A DNA stretch of 31,879 nt, taken from assembly GCA_045648025.1 (NCBI GenBank), contig JAZRNH010000004.1, forward strand, positions 1 through 31,879. Reading direction: 5' to 3'. The notes beneath the pieces were generated by a model. It saw only the letters and a list, made by a program, of their open reading frames with translations. It had not been told where the DNA came from and did not search any database. Shown here one piece after another: positions 22,337-30,759 of this stretch (position 1 is its first letter; each line of letters begins with the position of its first letter). Origin of the DNA: RGIG1681 sp045648025 (GTDB lineage Bacteria > Bacillota > Clostridia > Christensenellales > UBA1242). The position numbers were made by a program, and so were the translations under genes.

Positions 22337-23461
22337 ATGGAAAGAATAGTAAAACAAATTTTAAATTATAATATAGACACTGCAACTGCAAAAGATAGAG
22401 ATGAACTTACTGCGAATATTGCGGCAATTTCTTTATTTTTGCTTGATAAAACAAAGCAGTTTGAAGTTCCAAATCATCTTGACATTAAAAGTGAATTTAT
22501 GCAAGGTGGTTCTTATGGTGATAGTTTGATGCTTTTATCAAGAATAGCATTTTTAGATAATTCACCACATGCTTTTGCAAATGATGTTTCAACAGTTGTT
22601 CACGAAGTGTGTCACTATGCACAAGAACACAGTAACGATTCGAAAGATAATATAATTTCTGGAAGAAGCTTTAACTATTTGCCTGACAGATTTGAATCTA
22701 TGTTTTTCTTTATTGTGCAGTTCTTTTATCCACAAGAATTTAATACTTTGCAAATGCTTGGTTCAAGGTTTGTTGCAGATAGAAATGAAGAACTTGCAAT
22801 GTTTTATGATTATTTTTATAGTTTTTATGAACTTCAACCTTATGAAGTTGAAGCTAATAAATTTTCTATAGAAGTTTTGAAATATATAGTTAAAGTGGGA
22901 GAGAAACTTGATTTAACAAAAAAAGAAAGAGCAAATCTTGAAAAGTTTAAAGAATCGATGCCTCTTCTTGAATCTTATGATTACAAAATTGAACATTATA
23001 AAAAACTAAGACAAGATCCAACAGTTGTTAGAAGGGTTAGAGGTACAGCAATTAAAGTTCTTGAGGTGTTATTTCAAAAAACCGATTTTGGATATTCACT
23101 TAATAAAAAAGGTGTTGAAATTGGCGAAGAATCAATAACAAGAGTTGTCTTGGATATTGCTTGTCAATATTTGGAACTTAATTATGACGAGGATTTCGCA
23201 AAAAAGGTTATGACTATGCTTTTGGCTGCAAAACCTAATGATGTTAGAGATAGATATTTGTTTCAATTGGGATTCTGGACAGAATATCAATTTGATCAAC
23301 AAGAAGAAAAACAAATTAGAGAAATTTTAGCAACCACTAATATTGATATCAAAAAACTTTCTTATGAAGAAATTTTAGCAGAAAAACAAAGAGTTGTAAG
23401 AGAAAGGGAAGATATGATGAGAAGAAGAAGCAAACCTGTAAGAGAATTTAAATTTGAGTAA
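22337..23461 (+). CDS. Putative HExxH zinc metallopeptidase-like protein
   Basis: 374 residues, no family recognised with certainty. Residues 85-97 read 'STVVHEVCHYAQE': H89-E90-x-x-H93 is a gluzincin-type zinc motif in a helix. About 77-79 residues later 'YEVEANKFSIEVLK' (169-182) resembles the glutamate-ligand helix EiEAN.FA of M78/IrrE-like peptidases, with E170 or E172 as candidate third ligand. No signal peptide or TM helix, so it is cytosolic. The C-terminus is charged and helical, ending in an Arg/Glu/Met-rich stretch. It appears to be transcribed alone, from a strong extended -10 promoter with no Shine-Dalgarno site. Peptidase activity is inferred from the motifs only. Confidence 0.6.
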   Translation: MERIVKQILNYNIDTATAKDRDELTANIAAISLFLLDKTKQFEVPNHLDIKSEFMQGGSYGDSLMLLSRIAFLDNSPHAFANDVSTVVHEVCHYAQEHSNDSKDNIISGRSFNYLPDRFESMFFFIVQFFYPQEFNTLQMLGSRFVADRNEELAMFYDYFYSFYELQPYEVEANKFSIEVLKYIVKVGEKLDLTKKERANLEKFKESMPLLESYDYKIEHYKKLRQDPTVVRRVRGTAIKVLEVLFQKTDFGYSLNKKGVEIGEESITRVVLDIACQYLELNYDEDFAKKVMTMLLAAKPNDVRDRYLFQLGFWTEYQFDQQEEKQIREILATTNIDIKKLSYEEILAEKQRVVREREDMMRRRSKPVREFKFE

Positions 23462-23462
23462 T

Positions 23463-23495
23463 AAAAAAACACTAGCAATTGCTAGTGTTTTTGTT
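23463..23495 (+). terminator. Bidirectional terminator between convergent genes
   Basis: Palindrome with core ACACTAGCAATTGCTAGTGT, A-run before and T-run after. It serves the plus-strand gene and the minus-strand SPFH gene. Confidence 0.88.
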
Positions 23496-23504
23496 TTGTT
23501 TAAA

Positions 23505-24476
23505 TTATTTCAATTTTTCGCCACATTCTGTGCAGAATTTTGATGATCTAGCATTTTTTGAACCGCATTTTGGACAGAATTTAACATCTCCGCCAATTTC
23601 GGTTTGTTGTGGTTCTGCTGGTGTGTGTAAGCTGCTTCTCATCATTTCGCCAAGAGCGATGCCTGAACCAAGTTGTGCACCCATTCCAGCCATACCGTCA
23701 TTGTTTGCAGCTTCACGAATTGCATTTGCTGATTGATATTTTACAAATGTATCAATTTTGTCTGAAAGAACACCCATACTTGATCTTTGATCGATTGCTT
23801 TTTCAACTTCTTCAGGGAAGGAAATGTTTTCGATAACAAGTTTTGTGAGTTCTAAACCAAGGTTTGCAAATGTACTTGCAAGAGTTTCAGATGCAATGTT
23901 TGAGAATTCAATTAAGTTTGAAGCAAGGTCAAGGGCAGAGATTTTAGATTCAGCAATTGTATCAGAAATTGATGAAACAATAATGCTCTTTAAATATGTA
24001 TTGATATCATCAGTTGTGAATGTTGAGTTTGTTCCAAATAATTCTTTTAAGAAAAGTTCTGGATTGCTAACTCTGAATGCATAGCTACCATAGCCACGAA
24101 TTCTGATTGTTCCAAAATCTTTGTCTCTCATTGTGATTGGATTGCTTGTGCCCCATCTTTGATTTGTGAATTGCTTTGTGTTGATGAAATAAACATCAGC
24201 ATAGAATGGAGATTTGAATCCATGACCCCAACTTAACAATTGGGTGAGGATAGGTAAGTTGCTTGTTTGAAGTGCATACATACCAGGTCCAAAGATATCT
24301 GCGATTTTACCTTTGTTTAAGAAAACTGCAACTTGTGATTCACGAACTGTTAATTTTGAACCGTATTGAATTTGTCTTCCGTCCATTGGATATTTATGAA
24401 CGATTGTATCTTGTGAGTCATCAACCCATTCAAGAGATTTTAATAAATTTGATTTTATAAAGTTAAATAAGCCCAT
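23505..24476 (-). CDS. SPFH-domain protein with C-terminal zinc ribbon (YdjI-like)
   Basis: 323 residues, the same length as Bacillus YdjI as I recall it. An SPFH/band-7 domain covers roughly residues 25-255 ('LTVRESQVAVFLNKGKIADIFGPGMYAL' is its start; a helical segment follows). The C-terminus is a zinc ribbon CPKCG...CTECG with C301, C304, C315 and C318. No N-terminal TM helix. In Bacillus, YdjI and YdjGH recruit PspA to the membrane in envelope stress; I see no pspA here. A good GGAGGG site precedes the ATG. Confidence 0.87.
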   Translation of the reverse strand: MGLFNFIKSNLLKSLEWVDDSQDTIVHKYPMDGRQIQYGSKLTVRESQVAVFLNKGKIADIFGPGMYALQTSNLPILTQLLSWGHGFKSPFYADVYFINTKQFTNQRWGTSNPITMRDKDFGTIRIRGYGSYAFRVSNPELFLKELFGTNSTFTTDDINTYLKSIIVSSISDTIAESKISALDLASNLIEFSNIASETLASTFANLGLELTKLVIENISFPEEVEKAIDQRSSMGVLSDKIDTFVKYQSANAIREAANNDGMAGMGAQLGSGIALGEMMRSSLHTPAEPQQTEIGGDVKFCPKCGSKNARSSKFCTECGEKLK

Positions 24477-24500
24477 AGTGCCCTCCGTTTTATTACTTTT

Positions 24501-24529
24501 ATTATATAGATAATATTTTGATTTAGCAA
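24501..24529 (-). promoter_or_regulatory. Promoter of the SPFH gene
   Basis: On the minus strand: TTGCTA, 17 nt, consensus TATAAT (complement of 24501-24506). Confidence 0.65.
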
Positions 24530-24551
24530 ATAAATTATCATATTTTTTTGT

Positions 24552-24579
24552 TTGTATATTAATTTTTATATGTTATAAT
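24552..24579 (+). promoter_or_regulatory. Promoter of the MFS transporter gene
   Basis: TTGTAT, 16 nt, TATAAT with extended -10 TGT, then AGGAGA before the ATG. Confidence 0.65.
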
Positions 24580-24598
24580 TGGTTTTGGTAGGAGATTT

Positions 24599-25906
24599 AT
24601 GGAAAAAAATATGAATAATAGTGAAAATTCGGCAGAAATTTTGACAGATGGTGATGTTCAAACTATTGAAGTTTCAAAGCCAAAGAAAAAATTGACATCA
24701 ACAAACTATGCACTTTTATCAACACATGGTTTTAATTATGTGGTTAGTGTGTTTGTTAGCACTTTCTTAATTTCTTATATCTACAAAATTTCTGATAACT
24801 ATGTTTTGAATATTGGTTTATTTTATTGTTTCAACTATTTATCTATGGGAGTCTTCTCATATATAGTTTCAAGCATTATTGATAAAACAAATAGGGTAAT
24901 ATGTTATCGAATAGCAATTATAGTTAGGGCATTGTTTATTTTGGCAGTTGTGTTTATGGGTGAAAAACTTGCTTCAATTGTTATTTTGGCGGGGTTGCTT
25001 CACGGTTTTTCAGAAGCCTGGTATTGGTGTAGTTTTAATGTAATGAAAAATGAACTTGTTCCAAATTCTTGTATGAAACGATATACGACTCTTCAAATAA
25101 TTGAAAATAAAGGAGTAAACTTTATTGCTCCGATTATTCTTGGAACAATCATTGATGCAGATTCGTTTAAAACAAGTGCGATAATTATATTTATTATGGC
25201 AACAATTCAAATTGTTCTTTCGTTTTTTATCAAATCAAACAAACCAGAAAATGCAAAGTTTGATATGAAAGCATTTTTGAAAGATATTAAAAGTTCTGAA
25301 AAACACAAAGAACTTTTTAAAATTTGTTTTATTTCTTCAATGCTTTTTGGTGCAACAACTCTTGTGAGTCCAATAAACACAATTATTGTTATGCTTACAT
25401 TTAATTCAAACTTTTCTCTTGGACTTTTAACGGGTGTATTTTCAGCGGTTTCAATTGTTATGCTTATGATTGCAAAAAAACTTTCAAAAGCAAACAGATC
25501 AACACCAATTTATATTATCTGTGCAATAACATCTGTTGCAGCAACAGTTCTTGTTACAATTATGACTACAAAGATTACTCTTATTGTATTTAACTTTGTA
25601 TATATTGCTTGTAGCACATTCTATTCGTATTATTTTGATCTTTATAGAAATGTACTTTTGAAGAAACTTAAAATGTATGACGACATTGCAGAATATCAAG
25701 GTATGATTGAAATTATTTTGGAAATCAGCAGAGTTGTTGGATTTGTATTGATGATTGTAACCGGTATTATTGGTGCAAGTATTGGTGGAGAAGGGCTTGT
25801 TGTTGCTCTTAAAGTATTCTTTATTATCACAATAATTGTTTATGCTCTTGTGAATCTTGCATTTAACAAGTTTGAAAAGAAACTTATTAAGTATGGTATA
25901 TTGTAA
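24599..25906 (+). CDS. MFS-type transporter
   Basis: 435 residues: a soluble, acidic N-terminus of about 35 residues, then about 12 hydrophobic segments arranged as in the major facilitator superfamily. 'IVSSIIDKTNRVICYR' after TM2 corresponds to the loop 2-3 motif (G...D(R/K)..RR). The sequence resembles the MFS groups common in gut Firmicutes, whose substrates are unknown. It has its own promoter; no clear terminator follows, and galU has a separate promoter. Confidence 0.78.
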   Translation: MEKNMNNSENSAEILTDGDVQTIEVSKPKKKLTSTNYALLSTHGFNYVVSVFVSTFLISYIYKISDNYVLNIGLFYCFNYLSMGVFSYIVSSIIDKTNRVICYRIAIIVRALFILAVVFMGEKLASIVILAGLLHGFSEAWYWCSFNVMKNELVPNSCMKRYTTLQIIENKGVNFIAPIILGTIIDADSFKTSAIIIFIMATIQIVLSFFIKSNKPENAKFDMKAFLKDIKSSEKHKELFKICFISSMLFGATTLVSPINTIIVMLTFNSNFSLGLLTGVFSAVSIVMLMIAKKLSKANRSTPIYIICAITSVAATVLVTIMTTKITLIVFNFVYIACSTFYSYYFDLYRNVLLKKLKMYDDIAEYQGMIEIILEISRVVGFVLMIVTGIIGASIGGEGLVVALKVFFIITIIVYALVNLAFNKFEKKLIKYGIL

Positions 25907-25955
25907 TTTTTATATCACTTAGAAAAAACTTTTATATGAAAATTTTAAATTGAAA

Positions 25956-25984
25956 TTGTAATTGTTGTGACGAAGTATTATAAT
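25956..25984 (+). promoter_or_regulatory. Promoter of galU
   Basis: TTGTAA, 17 nt, consensus TATAAT; a GGAGATG ribosome site follows at 26021-26027. Confidence 0.7.
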
Positions 25985-26031
25985 ATGGTAAAATATAACT
26001 AGTTAGAAAATTTAATTTATGGAGATGAAAT

Positions 26032-27033
26032 ATGGTAAACGAATCAGTAAAATTAATTGACAACAAATTTAAAGTAAGAAAAGGTGTAATTTTGGCAGGT
26101 GGACTTGGAACAAGATTTTTGCCTGGAACTCTCGCAGTTGCAAAAGAACTTGTTACTGTTGGAAATAAGCCAATTTTAATGTATCAATTAGAAGACTTGC
26201 TTAAAGCAGGTATTAATGATGTTTTAATTGTTGGAAGCAAACTTAAAGAAGAAAGTTTTAGAAACTTTATTAACCCACCAGCAGAGTATATTGAAAAAAT
26301 TACTGCAGATGGAAAACTTCCACTTTTAGAAGAATACTTTAATTTGATGAAAGATATTAAAATCACATATTTAAACCAATATGATAGATATCAAATGATT
26401 GATGGTCAAACATTTGAAAATCCAAACTATGAAATGAGAGGTTCTTCAGGTGCTGTTTACACAGCAATTAACTGGGCCCAAGGCGAACCATTTGTTGTTG
26501 TTAACGGTGATGACCTTTGCTTGTATCCAGATGGAAGATCTGCAACAAAAGAAGTTGTTGATATTTTTGCTGAAACAGGAAAAACTGTTGAATATGCAAA
26601 AGAAATGCCAAGAGATCAAATTTATAAATATTCATCAATTGTATTTGGTGATTCTCTTGCAAATGGTAAAGGTTTTGAAATGCTTGATATTGTTGAAAAA
26701 CCAGAACCAGGAACTGAACCAAGCAACTTTATGGGTTTTGCTAGATATGTGTTTGATAGTTCTGTTTTTGATTTGATTTTAAACTCTGTTCCAAGAAAGA
26801 ATGGAGAATTCTGTATTACTGATGTTGTTCAAACAATGTCTAGAGCGGGAAATGGTGCAACTTGCATCTTTGATGGTGAATATTTTGACTGCGGAAGCAT
26901 GGCAGGTTATGCTCTTGCAAATGCTTATGTTGGACTTTTAAACAAAGATTCTTCTTCAACTGTAAGATCAAGACTTAAAGAGCTTATGGTTAGAACAGAA
27001 AAAGAAGAAGGAAAACAAGGTCCACAAAGATAA
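26032..27033 (+). CDS. galU: GalU-family UTP-glucose-1-phosphate uridylyltransferase
   Basis: 333 residues. Nucleotidyltransferase signature 'VILAGGLGTRFLPGT' with the K of 'AKEL' matching the catalytic PKE, 'NKPILMYQ', 'GDDLCLY' (metal Asp), 'VEKPEPGTEPSNFMGFARYVF', 'GEFCITDVVQTM' and 'FDCGSMAGYALANA'. All align with GalU, although several blocks differ: GSSGAVYTA replaces the usual GLGHAVLCA. Expected product is UDP-glucose for envelope glycans and glycolipids. A different sugar-1-phosphate specificity is possible. Confidence 0.78.
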   Translation: MVNESVKLIDNKFKVRKGVILAGGLGTRFLPGTLAVAKELVTVGNKPILMYQLEDLLKAGINDVLIVGSKLKEESFRNFINPPAEYIEKITADGKLPLLEEYFNLMKDIKITYLNQYDRYQMIDGQTFENPNYEMRGSSGAVYTAINWAQGEPFVVVNGDDLCLYPDGRSATKEVVDIFAETGKTVEYAKEMPRDQIYKYSSIVFGDSLANGKGFEMLDIVEKPEPGTEPSNFMGFARYVFDSSVFDLILNSVPRKNGEFCITDVVQTMSRAGNGATCIFDGEYFDCGSMAGYALANAYVGLLNKDSSSTVRSRLKELMVRTEKEEGKQGPQR

Positions 27034-27052
27034 AAATATATTTTAAATTTGT

Positions 27053-27081
27053 TTGCTATTTTTTTACCGTTGTTATAAAAT
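27053..27081 (+). promoter_or_regulatory. Promoter of spoVG
   Basis: TTGCTA, 17 nt, TAAAAT (or TATAAA at 27074-27079 with TGT and a 15-nt spacer). The leader holds a small CCTA-GGAA-TAGG hairpin near 27089-27100. Confidence 0.5.
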
Positions 27082-27126
27082 AAAATTACCTAGGAATAGG
27101 CAAACTTAAATTTAAGGAGCAGAATA

Positions 27127-27402
27127 ATGAAAATTTCAGATGTAAGAGTTCGCATTGTAAAGACCGACAAAAGCAAGATTAAAGCAAGTGCTTCTATCAC
27201 AATCGATGAATGCTTTGTTGTTCATGACATCAAAGTTATTGAAGGTAATGAAGGCTACTTTATTGCAATGCCAAGCAGAAAAACACCAGATGGCGAGTTT
27301 AAGGATATCGTTCATCCATTAAACACAGAAACAAGAGAAATGATTAAAGAAATCGTTCTTAAAGCCTTTGATGAAGCAAAAGCAAATGCTACTGAAGAGT
27401 AA
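27127..27402 (+). CDS. spoVG: SpoVG RNA/DNA-binding regulator
   Basis: 91 residues aligning end to end with SpoVG: 'DVRVRIV', 'KASASITIDECFVVHDIKVIEG..GYFIAMPSRK', 'DIVHPLNTETREMIKE'. SpoVG binds nucleic acid and modulates septation, capsule and virulence genes; it also occurs in non-sporulating Firmicutes, so it is no proof of sporulation. AAGGAG lies seven bases before the ATG. Codon use is rich in ATC, suggesting good expression. A 6-bp hairpin (27396-27413) covers the stop codon and precedes the true terminator. Confidence 0.97.
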   Translation: MKISDVRVRIVKTDKSKIKASASITIDECFVVHDIKVIEGNEGYFIAMPSRKTPDGEFKDIVHPLNTETREMIKEIVLKAFDEAKANATEE

Positions 27403-27435
27403 TATTCTACTCTCGATATAGATTTATGCTTGAAC

Positions 27436-27464
27436 AAGATGTGTCAATTGACACATCTTTTTTT
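27436..27464 (+). terminator. Rho-independent terminator of spoVG
   Basis: Perfect palindrome, arms 27436-27447 and 27448-27459 (core GATGTGTCAATTGACACATC), then a T-run. Confidence 0.9.
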
Positions 27465-27474
27465 GTGAAAATAA

Positions 27475-27503
27475 TTGAGAGAATGGTTTGTGTGTGTTAT
27501 AAT
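27475..27503 (+). promoter_or_regulatory. Promoter of the FAD oxidoreductase gene
   Basis: TTGAGA, 17 nt, consensus TATAAT with extended -10 TGT; GAGGAAG ribosome site follows. Confidence 0.7.
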
Positions 27504-27523
27504 TTTTTTGTGAGGAAGAATTT

Positions 27524-29116
27524 ATGAAACTTTTTAGTGAATTAAAAGTTAAACCAGGTTATAAAAAAGAAGATATTTTTGCCGCTTTGCAAAAAAAGTA
27601 TGGTGTGTTTTCAAATGAAATTGAAGACTTTGAAATTGTTAAAGAAAGTATTGATTCAAGAAAAAAGCCTGAAATTTATTATTCTTTAAATGTTGCAGCA
27701 GAAGTGAAAAAATCTGCGGCAAAAAAAGTTTCAAAACTTAATGATATTGTTGTCAATCACAATGGTTTAGAGTATCAAATGGTTGATTTTGATGGCAAAA
27801 GACCGATTGTTGTTGGGTTTGGACCAGCTGGAATGTTTGCTGGACTTGCTCTTGCAATTGCGGGGTATAAACCAATTATTGTTGAACAGGGAAAGTCTGT
27901 TCAAGAAAGGCAAAAAGATGTTGATGAGTTTTGGAAAAATAGAAGGTTAAACAAATATTCAAATATTCAATTTGGCGAAGGTGGAGCAGGAACTTTTTCT
28001 GATGGAAAACTTGCATCTAATGTTTCTAACGAATATACAAAAAGGTGTATTAACGAATTTATTTTAAATAATGCCCCAAGTGAGATTTTTTATAGTCATA
28101 CACCACATATTGGAAGTGATAAACTTAAAGATGTTGTTGCTAATATTAGAAAAAAAATAATTAGTCTTGGTGGAGAAGTTTGGTTTAATTCTAAGTTTGA
28201 AGATTTTGAGACTGATGGAAGTGCTATTTCTGCTGCAAAAATCAGAAATGTTGAAACTGATGAAGTTAAAGTGATTGAAACAACTGCTATTGTTTTGGCT
28301 GTTGGTCATAGTGCAATAGATGTTTATAAAAAGTTAAAAGAAAAGAACTTTAATTTAAAGCAAAAACCATTTGCTATGGGTGTTAGAATAGAGCAAAATC
28401 AAGAAGATATCAATTTTTCACAATATGGTGTGAAAGATAATAGGCTTCCTGCTGCAAATTATAAACTTGCAGTGCATTTGGAAAATGGCAGGTCGGTGTT
28501 TACATTTTGTATGTGTCCTGGTGGATATGTTGTTGCATCATCTTCAGAAGAGGGAACTGTTGTTACTAATGGTATGAGTGAATATGGCAGAAATGGCAAA
28601 AATGCAAACTCTGCAGTGCTAGTCAATGTTTCGCCAGAAGACTTTGAATCAGATGATCCACTTGCTGGTGTCAGGTTTCAAAGGAAGTATGAAAAACTTG
28701 CATTTGAACTCGGTGGCAGAGATTATTCTGCACCTGCAGAAAAAGTTAAAGATTTTATGGCAGGAAAAACAGAGTTTGATGAAAACCAAGAAAAAGTTAG
28801 AGCAACATATTTGCCATCAATAAAGTTTGCAGACCTTTCAAAATGTTTGCCAGATTTTGTTGTTGAAAGTTTGAAACTTGCTCTTCCAAAGTTGAATAAA
28901 AAAATTGATTCTTTTGCAAAAGATGATAATCTTTTGATTGGTGTGGAGAGCAGGTCAAGTGCTCCACTACAAATTGTTAGAGATGAAAATTTTATGGCAA
29001 CAGTTCAAGGTTTATTTGTTTGTGGAGAAGGTGCAGGTTATGCAGGAGGTATCACTTCATCGGCTGCTGATGGCACAAAATGTGCTGAAAAAGTTATGGA
29101 TTATTTAAAAGGTTAA
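27524..29116 (+). CDS. FAD-dependent dehydrogenase (COG2509-type)
   Basis: 530 residues. An N-terminal domain of about 85 residues precedes the FAD-binding fold: VVGFGPAGMFAGL (dinucleotide motif G98-F-G-P-A-G103), then 'IVEQGKSVQERQKDVDEFW', 'FGEGGAGTFSDGKL', 'HIGSDKL' and near the C-terminus 'GVESRSSAPLQIVRD' and 'VCGEGAGYAGGITSSAADG'. This block order is typical of the uncharacterised FAD-dependent dehydrogenases widespread in Firmicutes. The electron donor and substrate are unknown. Transcribed alone between its promoter and a terminator. Confidence 0.88.
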   Translation: MKLFSELKVKPGYKKEDIFAALQKKYGVFSNEIEDFEIVKESIDSRKKPEIYYSLNVAAEVKKSAAKKVSKLNDIVVNHNGLEYQMVDFDGKRPIVVGFGPAGMFAGLALAIAGYKPIIVEQGKSVQERQKDVDEFWKNRRLNKYSNIQFGEGGAGTFSDGKLASNVSNEYTKRCINEFILNNAPSEIFYSHTPHIGSDKLKDVVANIRKKIISLGGEVWFNSKFEDFETDGSAISAAKIRNVETDEVKVIETTAIVLAVGHSAIDVYKKLKEKNFNLKQKPFAMGVRIEQNQEDINFSQYGVKDNRLPAANYKLAVHLENGRSVFTFCMCPGGYVVASSSEEGTVVTNGMSEYGRNGKNANSAVLVNVSPEDFESDDPLAGVRFQRKYEKLAFELGGRDYSAPAEKVKDFMAGKTEFDENQEKVRATYLPSIKFADLSKCLPDFVVESLKLALPKLNKKIDSFAKDDNLLIGVESRSSAPLQIVRDENFMATVQGLFVCGEGAGYAGGITSSAADGTKCAEKVMDYLKG

Positions 29117-29152
29117 AAAATATAAAAAAGTGGCTAAAATGCCGATAAATTC

Positions 29153-29183
29153 GAGTGTTATGTTTCGCATAACACTCTTTTTT
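29153..29183 (+). terminator. Rho-independent terminator upstream of murC
   Basis: Ten-pair stem GAGTGTTATG/CATAACACTC, TTTCG loop, T-run. The 13-mer AAATGCCGATAAA lies just before it. Confidence 0.9.
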
Positions 29184-29233
29184 ATTGTTAAAATTTGCAT
29201 AACAGTCTTGTTTGTTTTTGCATATTATAAGAT

Positions 29234-30610
29234 ATGGAAAATATTAAACTTAAAGATTTAAAAAATAAAAAATTTCACTTTATTGGTATTGGTGGAATCA
29301 GTATGAGTGGTCTTGCAATGATGTTAAAAAGAAATGGATTTTTTGTTCAAGGGTCAGACCTTATGTTTTCAGAAGAAACAAGAAAGCTTGAAAAAAATTC
29401 TGTAAAAGTTTTTTATGAGCATAACAAAAACAATTTAAAAGAGATTGATATTGTTGTTTATTCATCTGCAATTTTAGATGATAATGAAGAGTTGAAATTT
29501 GCAAAAAACAATAAACTGATTTTGTTGAAAAGGGCGGAGTTGCTTGGTTTGGTTTCTGAACTTTATAAAACAGTTATTGCTGTTTCTGGCAGTCACGGAA
29601 AAACAACTGCAACGGCAATGATTTCTGAAATATTTATGAAAGCAAATTTGAAACCAACTATTCATTTGGGCGGAGTGTTAAATTCAATTTCTTCTAATTA
29701 TAAACTTGGAAACAAAAGCTATTTTATAACTGAGGCTTGTGAATATAAAGACAACTATTTGCATTTAAAACCAGATATCGCAGTTGTTTTGAATATTGAT
29801 TTAGATCATTTGGATTATTTTAAAAATATTGATAATTTGAAAAACTCATTTTTAAACTTTTCAAAGCAGGTGAAAGTTGGCGGAATTGTGGTGATTTCGG
29901 CAGATGATGAAAATTCAAAAGATTTGTTTAGTCAAAAAAATGTAGCGAAGTTTGGCAGTAATAAACAGTCTGATATATATGCAACGAATATTAAAGAATA
30001 TAAGCCTTGTTGTTATTCATTTGATGTAATATTTTCAAGATTTAAGTTAGGGAATATCAAGCTTAACATTGTTGGAAAACATAATGTAAAAAATGCGGTT
30101 GCTGCTGTTTTGGTTTCACTTGCTTGTGGGATTGATTTTTGCGATATTAAATATGCAATAGAAAATTTTTCTGGAGTTAAAAGAAGATGTGAAAAGATTT
30201 GTGAGGTTAATGGGTTTTCGGTTTACCACGATTATGCTCATCACCCAGAACAGATAAAGAAAATGGTTGAGGTGGGAAGAGATTTAACCAAAAAGAAAAA
30301 AGGAAAAGTTATTGTGGTTTTTGAACCGCACACTTATTCAAGAACGAAGCATTTGATTGATGAGTTTTCAATTTGCTTTGAAAATTGTGATAGGGTTATA
30401 ATTGCACCAGTTTATTCTGCAAGAGAAAATCCAATTCAAGGATACGATTCAATTAAGCTTTTTAATGAGATAAAAGAAAAGGGTATTTTGGTAGAATATA
30501 TTGAAACATATAAAGAGATAAAAACTAGAATAATGAAGGTTGCAAAGCCAGATGATGTGGTTTTGATATTAGGTGCAGGAAGCATTGAAAAACTGGCGAA
30601 AATGTTTTAA
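29234..30610 (+). CDS. murC: UDP-N-acetylmuramate-L-alanine ligase
   Basis: Cytosolic peptidoglycan precursor enzyme that adds L-Ala to UDP-MurNAc with ATP. 458 residues. Signatures: FHFIGIGGISMSGLAM (14-29), the ATP loop GSHGKTTAT (119-127), 'EACEYKDNYLHLKPDIAVVLNID.DHLD', and 'VYHDYAHHPEQIKKM' in the C-terminal domain. The start ATG has no Shine-Dalgarno site; an AT-rich -10-like TATTAT (29223-29228) ends five bases before it, so initiation may be leaderless, but no convincing -35 is visible. Terminators on both sides make it monocistronic. Confidence 0.97.
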   Translation: MENIKLKDLKNKKFHFIGIGGISMSGLAMMLKRNGFFVQGSDLMFSEETRKLEKNSVKVFYEHNKNNLKEIDIVVYSSAILDDNEELKFAKNNKLILLKRAELLGLVSELYKTVIAVSGSHGKTTATAMISEIFMKANLKPTIHLGGVLNSISSNYKLGNKSYFITEACEYKDNYLHLKPDIAVVLNIDLDHLDYFKNIDNLKNSFLNFSKQVKVGGIVVISADDENSKDLFSQKNVAKFGSNKQSDIYATNIKEYKPCCYSFDVIFSRFKLGNIKLNIVGKHNVKNAVAAVLVSLACGIDFCDIKYAIENFSGVKRRCEKICEVNGFSVYHDYAHHPEQIKKMVEVGRDLTKKKKGKVIVVFEPHTYSRTKHLIDEFSICFENCDRVIIAPVYSARENPIQGYDSIKLFNEIKEKGILVEYIETYKEIKTRIMKVAKPDDVVLILGAGSIEKLAKMF

Positions 30611-30611
30611 C

Positions 30612-30649
30612 AAATAAGGTATTATGTTTTGCATAATACCTTATTTTTA
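30612..30649 (+). terminator. Rho-independent terminator of murC
   Basis: Fifteen-pair stem (30612-30626 with 30632-30646), TTTTG loop, T-rich end. Confidence 0.9.
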
Positions 30650-30707
30650 TTGAATTTATGTTGATTTTGCTTTAAATTTTGAAACTCTATTAATTTTTGA
30701 TTTGCTA

Positions 30708-30736
30708 TTGAAAACCAAGCGATTTTGTGGTATAAT
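30708..30736 (+). promoter_or_regulatory. Promoter of the HipA-like gene
   Basis: TTGAAA, 17 nt, consensus TATAAT with extended -10 TGG. Confidence 0.78.
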
Positions 30737-30759
30737 TAAACTAGAAATCAGGGTTGTTT

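Noticed and set aside
22245..22391. N-terminal extension of the small minus gene
   Set aside because: The extra 49 residues are Phe/Leu/Asn-rich noise and would overlap the promoter and start of the HExxH gene.
27396..27413. Hairpin over the spoVG stop as terminator
   Set aside because: It has no T-run; the true terminator is the palindrome at 27436-27464.
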